Shown here in pieces: positions 1 to 8,968 of a DNA stretch of 64,000 nt. Both the position numbers and the translations under genes were made by a program. Origin of the DNA: VXNE01 sp965205735 (GTDB taxonomy: Bacteria; Pseudomonadota; Gammaproteobacteria; Pseudomonadales; Azotimanducaceae); the NCBI GenBank assembly GCA_965205735.1, contig OZ242179.1, forward strand, positions 3,844,001-3,908,000, read 5' to 3'. The notes under the pieces are model-generated. The model did not search any database. It was not told the DNA's origin and saw nothing but the letters and a program-made list of their open reading frames with translations. Numbering within the stretch: the stretch's first letter is position 1; every line of letters starts with the position of its first letter.

Positions 1-2
1 GG

Positions 3-320
3 GCAACGGCGCGCATATTCGTGCGCGGTCCGGGTTGCGCCGATTGCAGCAACTCCGGCGTCGTCGGTCGCCTCCTCGCGGCGGAGATGGTGATGATCGA
101 CGAGGCGTCCCTCGACTTCATCAGGAACCGCGATCCGCTCCGCTGGCGCAGGCACTTGACTGCCCACGGCTGGCGACCCATCACTGACCACATGCTGCGG
201 TACGTGCGTGCCGGACGTGTCGACCCGGTAGATGCAGAGCGCGCCGCCGGCCGTCTGGACGCCACGGAAGCGCCTATCTTCGATTACCGGGAACGCGGTG
301 AGTTGGTTGGAGACCCATGA
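3..320 (+). CDS. Type IVb pilus / type II secretion assembly ATPase, C-terminal fragment (PilQ/GspE family)
   Basis: This is the C-terminal end of a gene that begins before the window. The frame carries a GCADC...GR segment followed by an acidic VMIDEAS-like stretch, matching the end of the zinc-binding CM domain of GspE/PilB/PilQ secretion ATPases; the Walker motifs would lie upstream and are not visible. The protein would be a cytoplasmic hexameric motor that powers pilus assembly. The next gene starts at 317, overlapping this stop by 4 bases, and is the platform protein that such ATPases normally partner with. The family call rests on the short C-terminal motif plus gene context. Confidence 0.8.
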   Translation, partial: ATARIFVRGPGCADCSNSGVVGRLLAAEMVMIDEASLDFIRNRDPLRWRRHLTAHGWRPITDHMLRYVRAGRVDPVDAERAAGRLDATEAPIFDYRERGELVGDP

Positions 321-1381
321 ACGTTCGGGAAACTCTTGCCAGACTCGACGAAGCCTTTCTCATGGTGCAGTTCGGCGTTTCGCTGCCCAAGCAGTTGGCC
401 TTTCTGGAAGGCATATTCGCGTTGATGTCGGACGGCATTCCGCCGCGCGACGCGTTGCGGCTGACCGCGACCGCCGCCGCTCCCCTTGACCGCCAGGTCG
501 CGCGCCACATGCTGCGCAAGCTGCGCGAGGGACGGGCCATGTCCAGTTCCATGGACAGGCTGTTTCGGTTCGATGTCGTGAGCGCGATCACGGCGGCGGA
601 ACAGACGGAGAACTTTAGCGAAAATGGGTCCACCGTCCTGCAACACATCCGAAACCAGTACGAGGCGCGCTCGGGGTCGCTCGGGCAACTCGTGAAGCCA
701 GGTTTCTACGTTCTTTTTGCGTGTGCGGTGTATGTCGTCTTCGCGCTGATGATCTGGCCCAAATTCGAGGCGGTGCTCCCGCCGGAGCAGTGGCCTGCGC
801 CGGCCAGGGCTGCCTATGACATCGGCTTGTTCATCACGAACTTCTGGGCGGTGATGGTGGTGGGGTTGATACTCGCCGCGGCCGGGATTCGCCTCCTGCT
901 GCGGCGCTGGACCGGCCGGGGCCGGCGTTTGCTGGACCGCGTCTGGCCGTTTACGCTCTATCGCGTGCTGCTTGCCGCCAATGCCCTCGAATCCCTGGGC
1001 ACATTGCTGGTGGCGGGCCACGATATCCGGACGGCGTTGTCGACGGTATCGCGACACGCATCGCCGTACACGCGGATGTACTTCGACCTGATGCGCCGCC
1101 GGCTGCGGGATGGTCGTAGTGTGTCGCGCGCCCTCGACGTTGGGTTTCTCGACCGACGGGACATGTTCCGTCTGAATCTACTGGCGGAACACCAGAACCT
1201 GAGGCACGTCATGGTGAGGACAGGCATGGCCGCCCGCGAGGGGGTGCTGGCGCATTTCAGGGTAACGGCGGGAGTGCTCAACACGGTGGGTCTGTGCGTC
1301 GTGGCCGCGTCCTTCGCGGTGCTGGTCCTGTCAATCTATCAGACCGCCACGGTATTGTCGGGTCACGTCCCGATCGTTTGA
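317..1381 (+). CDS. Inner-membrane pilus assembly platform protein (PilR/GspF family)
   Basis: The protein has 354 residues, arranged as two soluble helical repeats (roughly 15-115 and 215-315) and membrane segments near 128-148, 170-192 and 325-345, the usual GspF/TcpE/PilR layout. Family members sit in the inner membrane and couple the ATPase to extraction and insertion of pilins. The start overlaps the ATPase gene stop, so the two are probably translationally coupled. The sequence looks nearer to type IVb (R64 PilR, TcpE) than to PilC, but this is judged by eye and from the neighbours. Confidence 0.82.
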   Translation: MNVRETLARLDEAFLMVQFGVSLPKQLAFLEGIFALMSDGIPPRDALRLTATAAAPLDRQVARHMLRKLREGRAMSSSMDRLFRFDVVSAITAAEQTENFSENGSTVLQHIRNQYEARSGSLGQLVKPGFYVLFACAVYVVFALMIWPKFEAVLPPEQWPAPARAAYDIGLFITNFWAVMVVGLILAAAGIRLLLRRWTGRGRRLLDRVWPFTLYRVLLAANALESLGTLLVAGHDIRTALSTVSRHASPYTRMYFDLMRRRLRDGRSVSRALDVGFLDRRDMFRLNLLAEHQNLRHVMVRTGMAAREGVLAHFRVTAGVLNTVGLCVVAASFAVLVLSIYQTATVLSGHVPIV

Positions 1382-1441
1382 CATAGTTTAATGGGGCCGT
1401 TGCAAGCGGCGAGAGACAAGCAAGAAAGGGAGTATGACTTC

Positions 1442-2032
1442 ATGATTCTAAAAACTTTCCGTGACGTGCATAGGGCATCGCGGCAAAAAACGGGCCGGAG
1501 CACGGGCGTGACCTTGATCGAACTCGCCTTCGTGATCGCCATCATTGCCATCGTTCTGGTCGCCGTATTGGGCCTATACACCGTCGTCAAGAGAACCCAG
1601 GAACTGACCGAGGTGACGAGCGATGTCGCGGCGATCCGCCAGGCGGTGTCTACCTGGGCCAGCGGAGGGCCGCTGATAGAACGTGGCTTCGGGCTTGCCC
1701 CTTTGGAGAGCTGGAACCAACTTGCCGGATTCTTGCCCGGAAGCCTGGGCCAGCAGGCGGTAATGACGCCGGGTACGGAACTGACGAATGTCAATTCCTT
1801 GGGATGCTCCTACAGGATCCTGGTCGACGATGGCGACCACTACAAATGGACGCTCACGGTTTCGGAACTTCCCGGAGATGCGGTGGATGTGCTCGCCACG
1901 CGGCTGCGGGACGGCGTGGTGGCAGATGCAATAGGCGACGGAGGAGGGACGGTCAGTGGACTCGTGGCGAATAAACCGAAGGAGGGGGACACCGGCAACA
2001 CAGGTTCGTTGTCGCTTACTTATCGCCATTGA
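1442..2032 (+). CDS. Type IVb prepilin, probable major pilin (PilS-like)
   Basis: The 196-residue product has a basic 22-residue leader ending in Gly, then VTLIELAF and a long hydrophobic helix: the classic prepilin peptidase site with Glu at mature position 5. The long leader is typical of type IVb pilins. A longer reading from 1391 is possible, but the ATG at 1442 is preceded by an AAGGGA-like ribosome site and gives a leader of normal length. The mature C-terminal part is hydrophilic with one Cys. It lies between the platform protein and two further prepilin-like genes; its position suggests the main subunit, which is an inference. Confidence 0.85.
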   Translation: MILKTFRDVHRASRQKTGRSTGVTLIELAFVIAIIAIVLVAVLGLYTVVKRTQELTEVTSDVAAIRQAVSTWASGGPLIERGFGLAPLESWNQLAGFLPGSLGQQAVMTPGTELTNVNSLGCSYRILVDDGDHYKWTLTVSELPGDAVDVLATRLRDGVVADAIGDGGGTVSGLVANKPKEGDTGNTGSLSLTYRH

Positions 2033-2066
2033 GCATTTCAACGGTAGGGAATGAGAGACCGCGGCT

Positions 2067-2903
2067 TTGGAAAGACGGCGCGGCAAATCCTCGGAGGCGG
2101 GGGCCACCGTGGTGGAAATCGCGCTTGCTCTTGCGGTCGGCGCCGCGCTCATTTCGGGCGCGGCGCTGTTGAGCCAAGGCTGGCGCCAGAACCTGGCAAC
2201 CGTGGGTGAAGCGAGCGGCGTGACGGTGCGCGTGGCCGCATTACGCACTGCGGTCGAGAACTGGTATGGGTGGGAGTATTGCCATATCGATCTGGAGCGC
2301 CCCGATGCGATGATCGCGCCGGACTTTCCCATCGATAGCCAGGCGACGGACCTCGGCCCCTATCTTCTCGCCGTTCCGCGCCTGCCCGATCCCGTCGAGG
2401 GCAAGGGCGAGTACGACTGGGAAATCGTGCGTTCGGCGCAGACATACGGCGGAACACCACCGCCGCAGTTGCGCGTATTCTGGGATTCGCCCGAGCGCTT
2501 CGATGAGCGGATCCACCTGATCGCGCGCGACCTTGATGCGGCCTGCGACAGCGACGGCGATGCCGACACGCGGGAACCCTGCGGCAGCGGTCAGCCGGGC
2601 GAGCGGCTGTTCTGGTCGCAGCTATTGGCAGTGCGGACGGAGGAGCGGGCGTACGACGATCTGCGCGTGCAGGCGTGGCTCGGGCGAAACGCGATCGAAT
2701 GTCGCGCCGAAGGCGTCCATCTGCGCCTGCACGTTTCCTGCGACAGCGACGGCGACGGGCGGTTCGGGCCGGACGTGGATCAGGACGGCGATGGCGTGGA
2801 CGACAGTTGGCGGCTGGATGTGGACGCTGATGGCACCCTGGATTTTGACTTGACGGACGACCTGGTTGTGGACGTGTCGGACTTTCGGGTATTGGGATGC
2901 TGA
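2067..2903 (+). CDS. Minor pilin-like protein with Asp-rich calcium-binding-type loops
   Basis: This 278-residue protein starts at TTG with a 12-residue basic leader ending in EAG, then ATVVEIALALAVGAAL, so it has the prepilin cleavage site with Glu5 and an N-terminal helix. The body is acidic. The distal part carries repeated DxDxDG-type loops (DSDGDG, DVDQDGDG, DVDADG), like those that bind calcium in dockerin or thrombospondin type 3 repeats, plus several Cys that could pair. It is probably a minor pilin or pilus tip component. No specific family was recognised for the body. The next gene overlaps its stop by 7 bases. Confidence 0.7.
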   Translation: MERRRGKSSEAGATVVEIALALAVGAALISGAALLSQGWRQNLATVGEASGVTVRVAALRTAVENWYGWEYCHIDLERPDAMIAPDFPIDSQATDLGPYLLAVPRLPDPVEGKGEYDWEIVRSAQTYGGTPPPQLRVFWDSPERFDERIHLIARDLDAACDSDGDADTREPCGSGQPGERLFWSQLLAVRTEERAYDDLRVQAWLGRNAIECRAEGVHLRLHVSCDSDGDGRFGPDVDQDGDGVDDSWRLDVDADGTLDFDLTDDLVVDVSDFRVLGC

Positions 2904-3988
2904 CGGTGACAAGGCTTGGTCGGGCAACGAGGGGGAAACCTCCGCTCGGCGGGCAACGAGTGGCCGGTTTCACGCTGATCGAGATCGGCGTCGTGGTCGC
3001 CCTTCTTGGACTGATAGCGGTTCTCGTCGCTGACTACTACGCAAACCAACTTGGCCTTAGGTACACCGTGCAGCGTGTCGAGGGCACCGTCCGGGACGCG
3101 CGGTCGATCATCGACGCTTCGGTTGCGTGGTCCGCCGTCAACGGCGATGAGTGGCCCAATGACAGGGCAATACCTGACGCCGCGATTGCCCTCCAAAAGC
3201 TGGTCGAGGAGGGCTATCTGATCCATATTCCCGCCAGCCGATATTCCGGCTGCGTCGGAGGTTGTCGAAAATTTGCGATCACGGGCTGGGACCGTGCGGC
3301 TGCGCGGGCGACGGTGCCGGCAACCCCCTGCATGGGCCCGCCGGAACACGCCTTGTCGGCCGCTTCCGGCAACTATGACGCGAACCCGGCCACCGACGAT
3401 CTCGTCCTGTGTTTCGATGTGCGGGGGACCAGCGATGCGCTTGCTGTCGCCTCGCGCCTGCCGCAGGGGCGTCTCTATCAGACTACCGAGCAGATCGGGA
3501 CGGACGCTTACCAAGTCGAAGCCCGCGTCCTCGGCAGACCCCCCCTTGTGGGCGGTGGTGGCCCCGGGGGGTCAGATCAGTTCGTCCGCCGCATTGATGA
3601 GGGTCGCCCCGTGATATTTGCCGACACCGGCGGCGAACTGCAAAACGTGAAGCGAGTCTCTTCGATAAACCACGCGCCTCTGCAGACTTTCGAGGATCCG
3701 CTGCCACGCGGAGCATCGGGTATTCGGTTCCTGAACGATGGCAGTTCGGTCGACCCGGCGGAGGATGCGATCACGGCCGGACTGTTGATCGATGGTAGGC
3801 TCTTCCTGGAAGGCGGCTCCGAAGCCGACATCTACTTCGGCCGGATCGATGACGTAAACGATAGATATCCCCTGCGCGGCCTGGCGAAGCGTGTTTGCCG
3901 GTTGGAGGCCGCCAACCTGTTGCGACCCATAGGCAACGGCTCCCGCATCAACTTGGATGGATCATGCGAAAGATTGAACAGGCTATAG
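2897..3988 (+). CDS. Prepilin-like protein, large minor pilin
   Basis: The product has 363 residues with a 23-residue basic leader ending VAG, then FTLIEIGVVVALLGLI, a textbook class III signal with Phe1 and Glu5. The mature protein is unusually large for a pilin. It contains Cys pairs (a CVGGC element near residue 118 and further Cys later) and a Gly/Pro-rich stretch (GGGGPGGS near 220). Size and position suggest a minor pilin or tip adhesin comparable in role to PilV of R64-type pili, but no adhesin fold was recognised. The gene overlaps both neighbours. Confidence 0.72.
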   Translation: MLTVTRLGRATRGKPPLGGQRVAGFTLIEIGVVVALLGLIAVLVADYYANQLGLRYTVQRVEGTVRDARSIIDASVAWSAVNGDEWPNDRAIPDAAIALQKLVEEGYLIHIPASRYSGCVGGCRKFAITGWDRAAARATVPATPCMGPPEHALSAASGNYDANPATDDLVLCFDVRGTSDALAVASRLPQGRLYQTTEQIGTDAYQVEARVLGRPPLVGGGGPGGSDQFVRRIDEGRPVIFADTGGELQNVKRVSSINHAPLQTFEDPLPRGASGIRFLNDGSSVDPAEDAITAGLLIDGRLFLEGGSEADIYFGRIDDVNDRYPLRGLAKRVCRLEAANLLRPIGNGSRINLDGSCERLNRL

Positions 3989-5589
3989 CCCGCCAGGGTG
4001 TTCTGCGTACGTTCGGGAAGGTCGGAGCCCCAGGTGCCGCGGCCTTCTTGCTTGCCGCCTGCGCGATCCTGTCGCCCGGAACCGATCCCCGCATTCCGGA
4101 AGTCAAAAGCGACGCCGAGGCCGATATCCAGACCAGCCGCGCCAGGCCGTCGCGTCCGCTTGTCGTCCTGCATGATGAACCGTACGTCGCTTCCGACCGT
4201 GTGGCTTATGCGGGTGCCGCCTGGCTTCATGAGCCGGTGGAGATCAGGGTTTCGGGGCTGCCTTTCGACCTCTGCCTCGCCAAGGCGCTCGCGCAGTTGA
4301 GGGATGCGCCGTCGGTAGTCTTTGCCCAGGATGTCGTGGAGCGCGCAGTGCCCGTGACGTTGAACCATGAGGGTGCCTTTCGGGATTTCCTGAATCTCCT
4401 CGCCGAAGCGAGTGGCCTGGGCTGGGAGGATAGGTCGGGCGCGCTGCACTGGAGGGCGGAAGTCACGCGCACGTTCGAAATCCATCGCGTTCCCGGCGAC
4501 CTGTCGTGGTCGATGTCTACGGTCGAAGCAGATCGGTCGGCGACCGTGCAGGCCGGCACCAGCACCGGCGGTTCCACCGGCGGCGTCCGCGCGACGCCCG
4601 AGGCCGGGGGCGAGATCACCCTGAACGGCGACGCGAGTTTCTGGGACGGCCTGGAGGCGACGCTCGTCCGCCTGTTGGTCGATGGCGATGACGACCCGGC
4701 GCCGATCATCGATCGCAGCACTGGCACCGTTGTCGTCCGGGGCCCGGCGGGGCGCGTGCGGGAAGCCGGGCGCTACATTGGTGCGCTGAACCGCTGGCTG
4801 GGCCGCCAGGTGCTGCTGGAAATTCAATTGGTCACGGTCACGTTGTCGGATACCCAGAGCACTGGCATTGATTGGCAACTGGTGTACCGGGCGGTGAATG
4901 ACGACGGCGGCGCAGAGACGCCGGGCGGCGTGGAACCCAAGGGTGAGAGTGGTTTCGCCAACGCGTTGGCACGGGCTTCCGGGGTCGACGCCGGCTCATT
5001 TGGTATCGATTTCGGCGAGGGCCACGCGTTTTTCGGCACCGAGGTGGTTCTCCGGGCGCTGGCGGCCCAGGGTGAGACCAGCTTGCGGAATTCCCCGAGG
5101 GTGGTCTCGTTGAACGGCCAGGCGGCGCAGATGCAGGTGCTGAACGACAGGGCGATCCTGGCTGGCGTAGACGTGACCACGCGGGAGACGGTCGCGGTAG
5201 TGACGGAGGTTCAACTGGAGCCTGGTGTCGTCTCCACGGGCATATCCCTCACGATTCTGCCCAAGATCGTCGGTGACAGGGTCTTTCTGCATGCGGCCAT
5301 ATCGGTGAGCGATCTCGTTGCCCTGGATACTGCAGGCAGCGGCCAACAGTCCATTCAACTCCCGACCGTGGAACGCAGCCAGTTCTTCCAGAGTGCGCGC
5401 CTGCGCAGCGGCGAAACGCTGGCCCTGGGCGGCCTGTTGGCGCGTCGCGGCGCCACGGGGTCGCGGGGCATCGTGCGATTGCCATGGCTGAACGCGAAAA
5501 GCCGCGAATACAGCAGCACGGAAACCGTGTTGCTCATAACGCCCACATTATTGGACCGGCCCGCGCCTGACGAAGACTTGCTGCTGTGA
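3964..5589 (+). CDS. Outer-membrane lipoprotein secretin of type IVb pilus (PilN/BfpB-like)
   Basis: The 541-residue protein is the outer-membrane channel through which the pilus emerges. The ATG at 3964 is preferred over an in-frame one at 3895 because it gives a compact signal peptide with lipobox FLLAAC (Cys33). Domains in order: lipoprotein signal, N-terminal N0/STN-like domain (about 65-150), second N domain (about 230-270), then the secretin beta domain from about residue 270. The end carries the conserved GGLLARR...PWL...TVLLITPTLL pattern. It overlaps the preceding pilin gene by 25 bases and the next gene by 4. A lipidated, self-piloting secretin is characteristic of type IVb systems. 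Confidence 0.87.
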   Translation: MRKIEQAIARQGVLRTFGKVGAPGAAAFLLAACAILSPGTDPRIPEVKSDAEADIQTSRARPSRPLVVLHDEPYVASDRVAYAGAAWLHEPVEIRVSGLPFDLCLAKALAQLRDAPSVVFAQDVVERAVPVTLNHEGAFRDFLNLLAEASGLGWEDRSGALHWRAEVTRTFEIHRVPGDLSWSMSTVEADRSATVQAGTSTGGSTGGVRATPEAGGEITLNGDASFWDGLEATLVRLLVDGDDDPAPIIDRSTGTVVVRGPAGRVREAGRYIGALNRWLGRQVLLEIQLVTVTLSDTQSTGIDWQLVYRAVNDDGGAETPGGVEPKGESGFANALARASGVDAGSFGIDFGEGHAFFGTEVVLRALAAQGETSLRNSPRVVSLNGQAAQMQVLNDRAILAGVDVTTRETVAVVTEVQLEPGVVSTGISLTILPKIVGDRVFLHAAISVSDLVALDTAGSGQQSIQLPTVERSQFFQSARLRSGETLALGGLLARRGATGSRGIVRLPWLNAKSREYSSTETVLLITPTLLDRPAPDEDLLL

Positions 5590-7004
5590 GTCGCGTGATC
5601 GGGAGGGACAGTTTCGCGCTTCCGGTCGTGCGGGAGACGACGAAACTCCGTATACCCATCGAGTTCCTGCGATCATCCTCCGCCACCATTGCGGCTACGG
5701 CCAGACGCCGGGCTCGACTGATGGAATCGGTGTTTGACGATGACGATATCTACGCGTGGTTCGAGCCCGATGGCGACGGTTCGCTGTACTGCGCGTTCGC
5801 GACGGTGCCGGGGTATCTCCTCGGGGAGAACGTACGAAATTGGCTTGGGGATAAGAGGCAGGCGCGCGACTTCGTGTATTGCGAGAGGATGGGTGACCAG
5901 CGGGCCGTCGTCCTCGTCATCGACGGTCACGTTGTCAAGGACGCCCTCGTGGGCGGTTACGAACTGAATGTCGAACTGCGCCACGCTCTCGCCCGGCTGG
6001 AGAAAGCTGCTCCCGGCGCCTACGACGTGTTCCTGCATGGCGTCGTTGTCCAGGATCTGCAACTGATCGACCGTTCCCGCACCATCTCCCTCGAAGACTC
6101 CGTCCTCGACTGGATGGAGGACGCGCCGGGGCCGCTGCCGGAACTCAACCCCACGGACCGGGCGATCGGGGTGATCGATGTGGTCGCCAAACGGATGGGA
6201 CAACTCCGGGTAGTGCGAGCCATCGGTCTCACCGCGGGATCCATAGTGATCGTGGCCCTTGGGGCCTACTGGTGGTGGAATCGCCCCCCGCCCGACCCGC
6301 CCGCAGGGCCTCCTCCGCCTCCCCCGAACGAAGTGATAAATGCGGAATACAGCAAGCTATTGCGCACCCCCGACCCCGGAGAGCTCATCCCGGCCATGCA
6401 TCGCGCCTATCGGCTATTTCTGGGCGATCCTTTCTTCGGCGAGTTGCTGGATATCGGGAAACTGCAATGGACCCGCATTGGTGGCGGACTCACGATCGAG
6501 ACATCCTTGCCGGCGGATGTTGCGGAAGGCCCGCGCAACGAGCCGCCGGATGATTTATTGGATCAGATTCAGCGCCGAGCGGCGATGCGCGGGTGGCGCG
6601 TCGAGTTCACGGGTCTGGACGTCAAGTTCTCGCTGCCCGTCGTAGCGGCAAGCCGGGTCGACGAACTCCGCCTGCTTCCACCATCGGCAGAAGGCAGTCC
6701 CTGGCATGAGAAACGGTTGCGCGCGGATCTGGAGGAACTGGGCACTGTAGAGGTCAGGCCCGGGAGGCGGAACCCTGTCTATCTCGAGTATTCGACGGTG
6801 TTGCAAATGCCGGTAGTGGAATGGGCCACCGGGGGCACCGCAGCATGGCTCGCCAACCGGCTGGCCGGTGGCCCGCTGGCGCTGGACTCAGTGGTGCTCG
6901 AATCCGGGCCGGGCGCCGACATGAATGGCGAAGTCCGGTTCACCACGATGTGGTGCGTTCCCGCAGACGCTAGCACGCCTCGGTGCGCGTTCGAGAGTGT
7001 TTAG
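5586..7004 (+). CDS. PilO-like bitopic pilus assembly protein
   Basis: The product has 472 residues and starts at a GTG overlapping the secretin stop codon. The first 210 residues are predicted cytoplasmic. One membrane helix lies near 212-233, followed by a proline-rich linker (PPPDPPAGPPPPPP) and a periplasmic domain of about 220 residues. This topology and the position after the secretin match PilO of R64-type pilus operons and TcpD, which link the cytoplasmic motor to the envelope complex. Sequence similarity is weak by eye, so the call rests mainly on topology and synteny. Confidence 0.6.
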   Translation: MSRVIGRDSFALPVVRETTKLRIPIEFLRSSSATIAATARRRARLMESVFDDDDIYAWFEPDGDGSLYCAFATVPGYLLGENVRNWLGDKRQARDFVYCERMGDQRAVVLVIDGHVVKDALVGGYELNVELRHALARLEKAAPGAYDVFLHGVVVQDLQLIDRSRTISLEDSVLDWMEDAPGPLPELNPTDRAIGVIDVVAKRMGQLRVVRAIGLTAGSIVIVALGAYWWWNRPPPDPPAGPPPPPPNEVINAEYSKLLRTPDPGELIPAMHRAYRLFLGDPFFGELLDIGKLQWTRIGGGLTIETSLPADVAEGPRNEPPDDLLDQIQRRAAMRGWRVEFTGLDVKFSLPVVAASRVDELRLLPPSAEGSPWHEKRLRADLEELGTVEVRPGRRNPVYLEYSTVLQMPVVEWATGGTAAWLANRLAGGPLALDSVVLESGPGADMNGEVRFTTMWCVPADASTPRCAFESV

Positions 7005-7040
7005 CGTCCGATCTTCGAAGGAGATTCCCTCAAGCCCCAT

Positions 7041-7601
7041 TCAGGGCGATTCGTCCGCGTCTTCCTCGTTGACGGCCGCGAGCGGTGATGTCGTCCCATC
7101 CGGGCTGTCGGGTCCCGAAATATCGAACGCCACGACCAGAGGAATGTCGGTTCCTTGATCATCACTTTCGGCATCGAGATCGAATTGTGCAGGGGAGGGT
7201 TCGACGACGGTTGATTGTTGCGCCAGGTCCGCGCCTTCAGCGCCCGGCAACTCGACATCGACGCGTGGCGGTGGCGTGTTCACCACGACCACGCGATTGC
7301 CACGGTAGAGGTCCGCGACGAACTGTCCCGTGTACATCGAGAACAGTGATTCGAGCGCGCCATGAAGTGAATCGTTACCTATGGTGAAGGGGTGGGAGAT
7401 CATCCGGTCTTCGCCGGCGCTCCAGATCAGGGACCAGTCGTGGGAGTCTACGAGTTCCCGCACGCTCGCGGACAGGTAGCCCTTGCGAACCTCGAAATCG
7501 TCCGACTCTGCAGCGGTAGCGGTGGTCGACGCGAACATGGCGAGCGCGAATGCAATGATGGCGCGCATGGCCGAGCGTGGCGACGGTAGTAGGAGAGACA
7601 T
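7041..7601 (-). CDS. Periplasmic PilL/TcpQ-like pilus protein
   Basis: The 186-residue protein has a signal peptide (MRAIIAFALAMFASTTATA region, cleavage before AES). A short domain follows with the pattern VRKGYLSASVREL and SLIWSAGEDRM, as in the C-terminal domain of TcpQ and PilL, periplasmic partners of type IVb secretins. The start at 7601 has AGGA eight bases upstream; a start at 7568 would give the minimal signal peptide. The C-terminal third is acidic and low-complexity. It lies tail to tail with the pilus operon, so it probably has its own promoter. The family call is moderate. Confidence 0.6.
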   Translation of the reverse strand: MSLLLPSPRSAMRAIIAFALAMFASTTATAAESDDFEVRKGYLSASVRELVDSHDWSLIWSAGEDRMISHPFTIGNDSLHGALESLFSMYTGQFVADLYRGNRVVVVNTPPPRVDVELPGAEGADLAQQSTVVEPSPAQFDLDAESDDQGTDIPLVVAFDISGPDSPDGTTSPLAAVNEEDADESP

Positions 7602-7672
7602 CGGACGATCCTGCGGCAAGTGAAGACGTACTTTAGCAGATGCGGCGATGTGCTTTGTGGCTATGCTTCCGT

Positions 7673-7703
7673 CGAGGGGTACCCCCTCGCGCTCCCCGGC
7701 TGA
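7673..7703. repeat. Dispersed hairpin repeat, copy 1
   Basis: A stem CGAGGGG / CCCCTCG with a 3-base loop is followed by CGCTCCCCGGCTGAAG. The same unit, slightly varied, occurs twice at 32565-32598 and 32610-32643. It lies about 70 bases upstream of the PilL/TcpQ-like start, so it would be part of that gene's upstream region. It resembles a REP-type intergenic repeat. Confidence 0.7.
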
Positions 7704-7794
7704 AGGCTCGGAGCGCACACGCGGGCAAAAGCCTGCGCGATCATCGCGGCCCTTGATGAAATATCCGGGCTAGGCGGGATTTCCTGGCGGCAAG

Positions 7795-7836
7795 AAAAAA
7801 CACTCCCGCCCCTCGATCTCGCGAGGGGTCGGGAGT
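7795..7836 (-). terminator. Rho-independent terminator, minus strand
   Basis: On the minus strand a GC-rich stem of about 14 base pairs with one bulge (7802-7836, loop near 7816-7821) is followed directly by six Ts (7795-7800). It lies about 110 bases downstream of the stop of the small membrane protein gene 7945-8292 and is well placed to end that transcript. Confidence 0.85.
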
Positions 7837-7944
7837 CGGCCCGCCCCGTGGCGGACCTGCCGGCCCATCTCGCATAGCGACCGGCGCTGACGTGGAATCT
7901 TGAGGGCGGTAGCCGAGGCGGTTGCCACGGCTACCGCCGACCGT

Positions 7945-8292
7945 TCATTCCGAGTCGTCTGAAGCCGTGAGCTGGTTATAGATTCCCATTCCAACGACTG
8001 CCGCCGCGCCGGACAGGAGCGCGATCACCAATGCGTCGAGTATGCGGTCCAGATACTCACCGATCACGTGGATGTTGTTCAGAACACCGCCGTCGCCAGC
8101 GGTAGCGGCGGTAGCGGCCGCAATGGCGACAACCAAGGCCGCAGTTGGATGCTCATCACCTCCGAGCACGGCAGCCGCAATTCCCAGGATCACCAATGCT
8201 AACGGTAGGATGTTCTGTGGTACGGCACCGGGGGCCAACCCCTCGATGAGTGCCGCGAGAACGATCAGGCCGAGCACGATCTTATTTGGCAT
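7945..8292 (-). CDS. Small hydrophobic membrane protein, unknown function
   Basis: The 115-residue protein is almost wholly hydrophobic, with about four membrane segments (roughly 6-24, 28-43, 49-65 and 84-104) and an acidic tail ending SDDSE. A strong ribosome site (GGGGAGG, about five bases before ATG) and a terminator downstream support a real, independently expressed gene. No family was recognised; it is not obviously a pilin, holin or transporter. It sits between the pilus locus and complex I with another membrane protein gene upstream on the same strand. Confidence 0.65.
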   Translation of the reverse strand: MPNKIVLGLIVLAALIEGLAPGAVPQNILPLALVILGIAAAVLGGDEHPTAALVVAIAAATAATAGDGGVLNNIHVIGEYLDRILDALVIALLSGAAAVVGMGIYNQLTASDDSE

Positions 8293-8482
8293 TTTGCCTC
8301 CCCTTTTTTGAATTTCTTATCACCTTCGGTTGGCTTAGCCCCTAAGGGACATGGGCGTAACGCCCGGTGAAGAATCAGATATACCACCTTTGGCCGGGTT
8401 GTAACAGTGGCTTGGCCCAGAAAAATGTCCGCCCGTCAAGTGCGGAGGGTTTGTCGGAGCGCGCGAAGGCTTGCCGGCGAAA

Positions 8483-8881
8483 TCAGGATTCGTTGTTGGA
8501 CGCCGCTACGTCCGCGAACCAGCGGTGCGCCTGGGGAAGGCACAAGAGCACGAGTGCGCCGACCTGCAGTGCCCTGCAAAGGACTTCCCACGGTGTGAGG
8601 CTTGCCATCGATTCCAGTGGCGACGCCGCGTTTGCGAGGCCCCAGAGGGCCACGACGAAGATCGCCGCGATGGCGAACCGAACCCAGCCGGCGCCCCGGA
8701 ACGTCACGTACGCCAGGAAGGTCCAAAGCATAATGAAGAAGACTTGGCCGCCGTTGCTGACGACCTGTTCGGGCCATACGATCCAGACCACCAGCAGGAC
8801 TACGGAGGACGCGAACATCGCTGCCGCGGCGAACGAAATCACCCGCGGACGCGCAGGCAGTCGATCACCAACTTCACTCAC
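8483..8881 (-). CDS. Small four-helix membrane protein, unknown function
   Basis: The reading frame extends to a TTG at 8941, but a GTG at 8881 (reading VSEVGDRL) looks the likelier start; neither has a clear ribosome site, so the start is uncertain. The product, about 132 residues, has four predicted membrane helices in its central and C-terminal parts (beginning VISFAAAAMFASS) and short charged loops. No family was recognised. It is about 190 bases upstream of the other small membrane protein on the same strand and could be co-transcribed with it. Confidence 0.5.
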   Translation of the reverse strand: MSEVGDRLPARPRVISFAAAAMFASSVVLLVVWIVWPEQVVSNGGQVFFIMLWTFLAYVTFRGAGWVRFAIAAIFVVALWGLANAASPLESMASLTPWEVLCRALQVGALVLLCLPQAHRWFADVAASNNES

Positions 8882-8968
8882 TGCGGTCTTCGTTTTCAAG
8901 GTCTTGATTTTGCGCGATCCTAACCCGACGTTCGGCCTCAAGCCAACTAAGGTAGGGAACCCTCCGCC

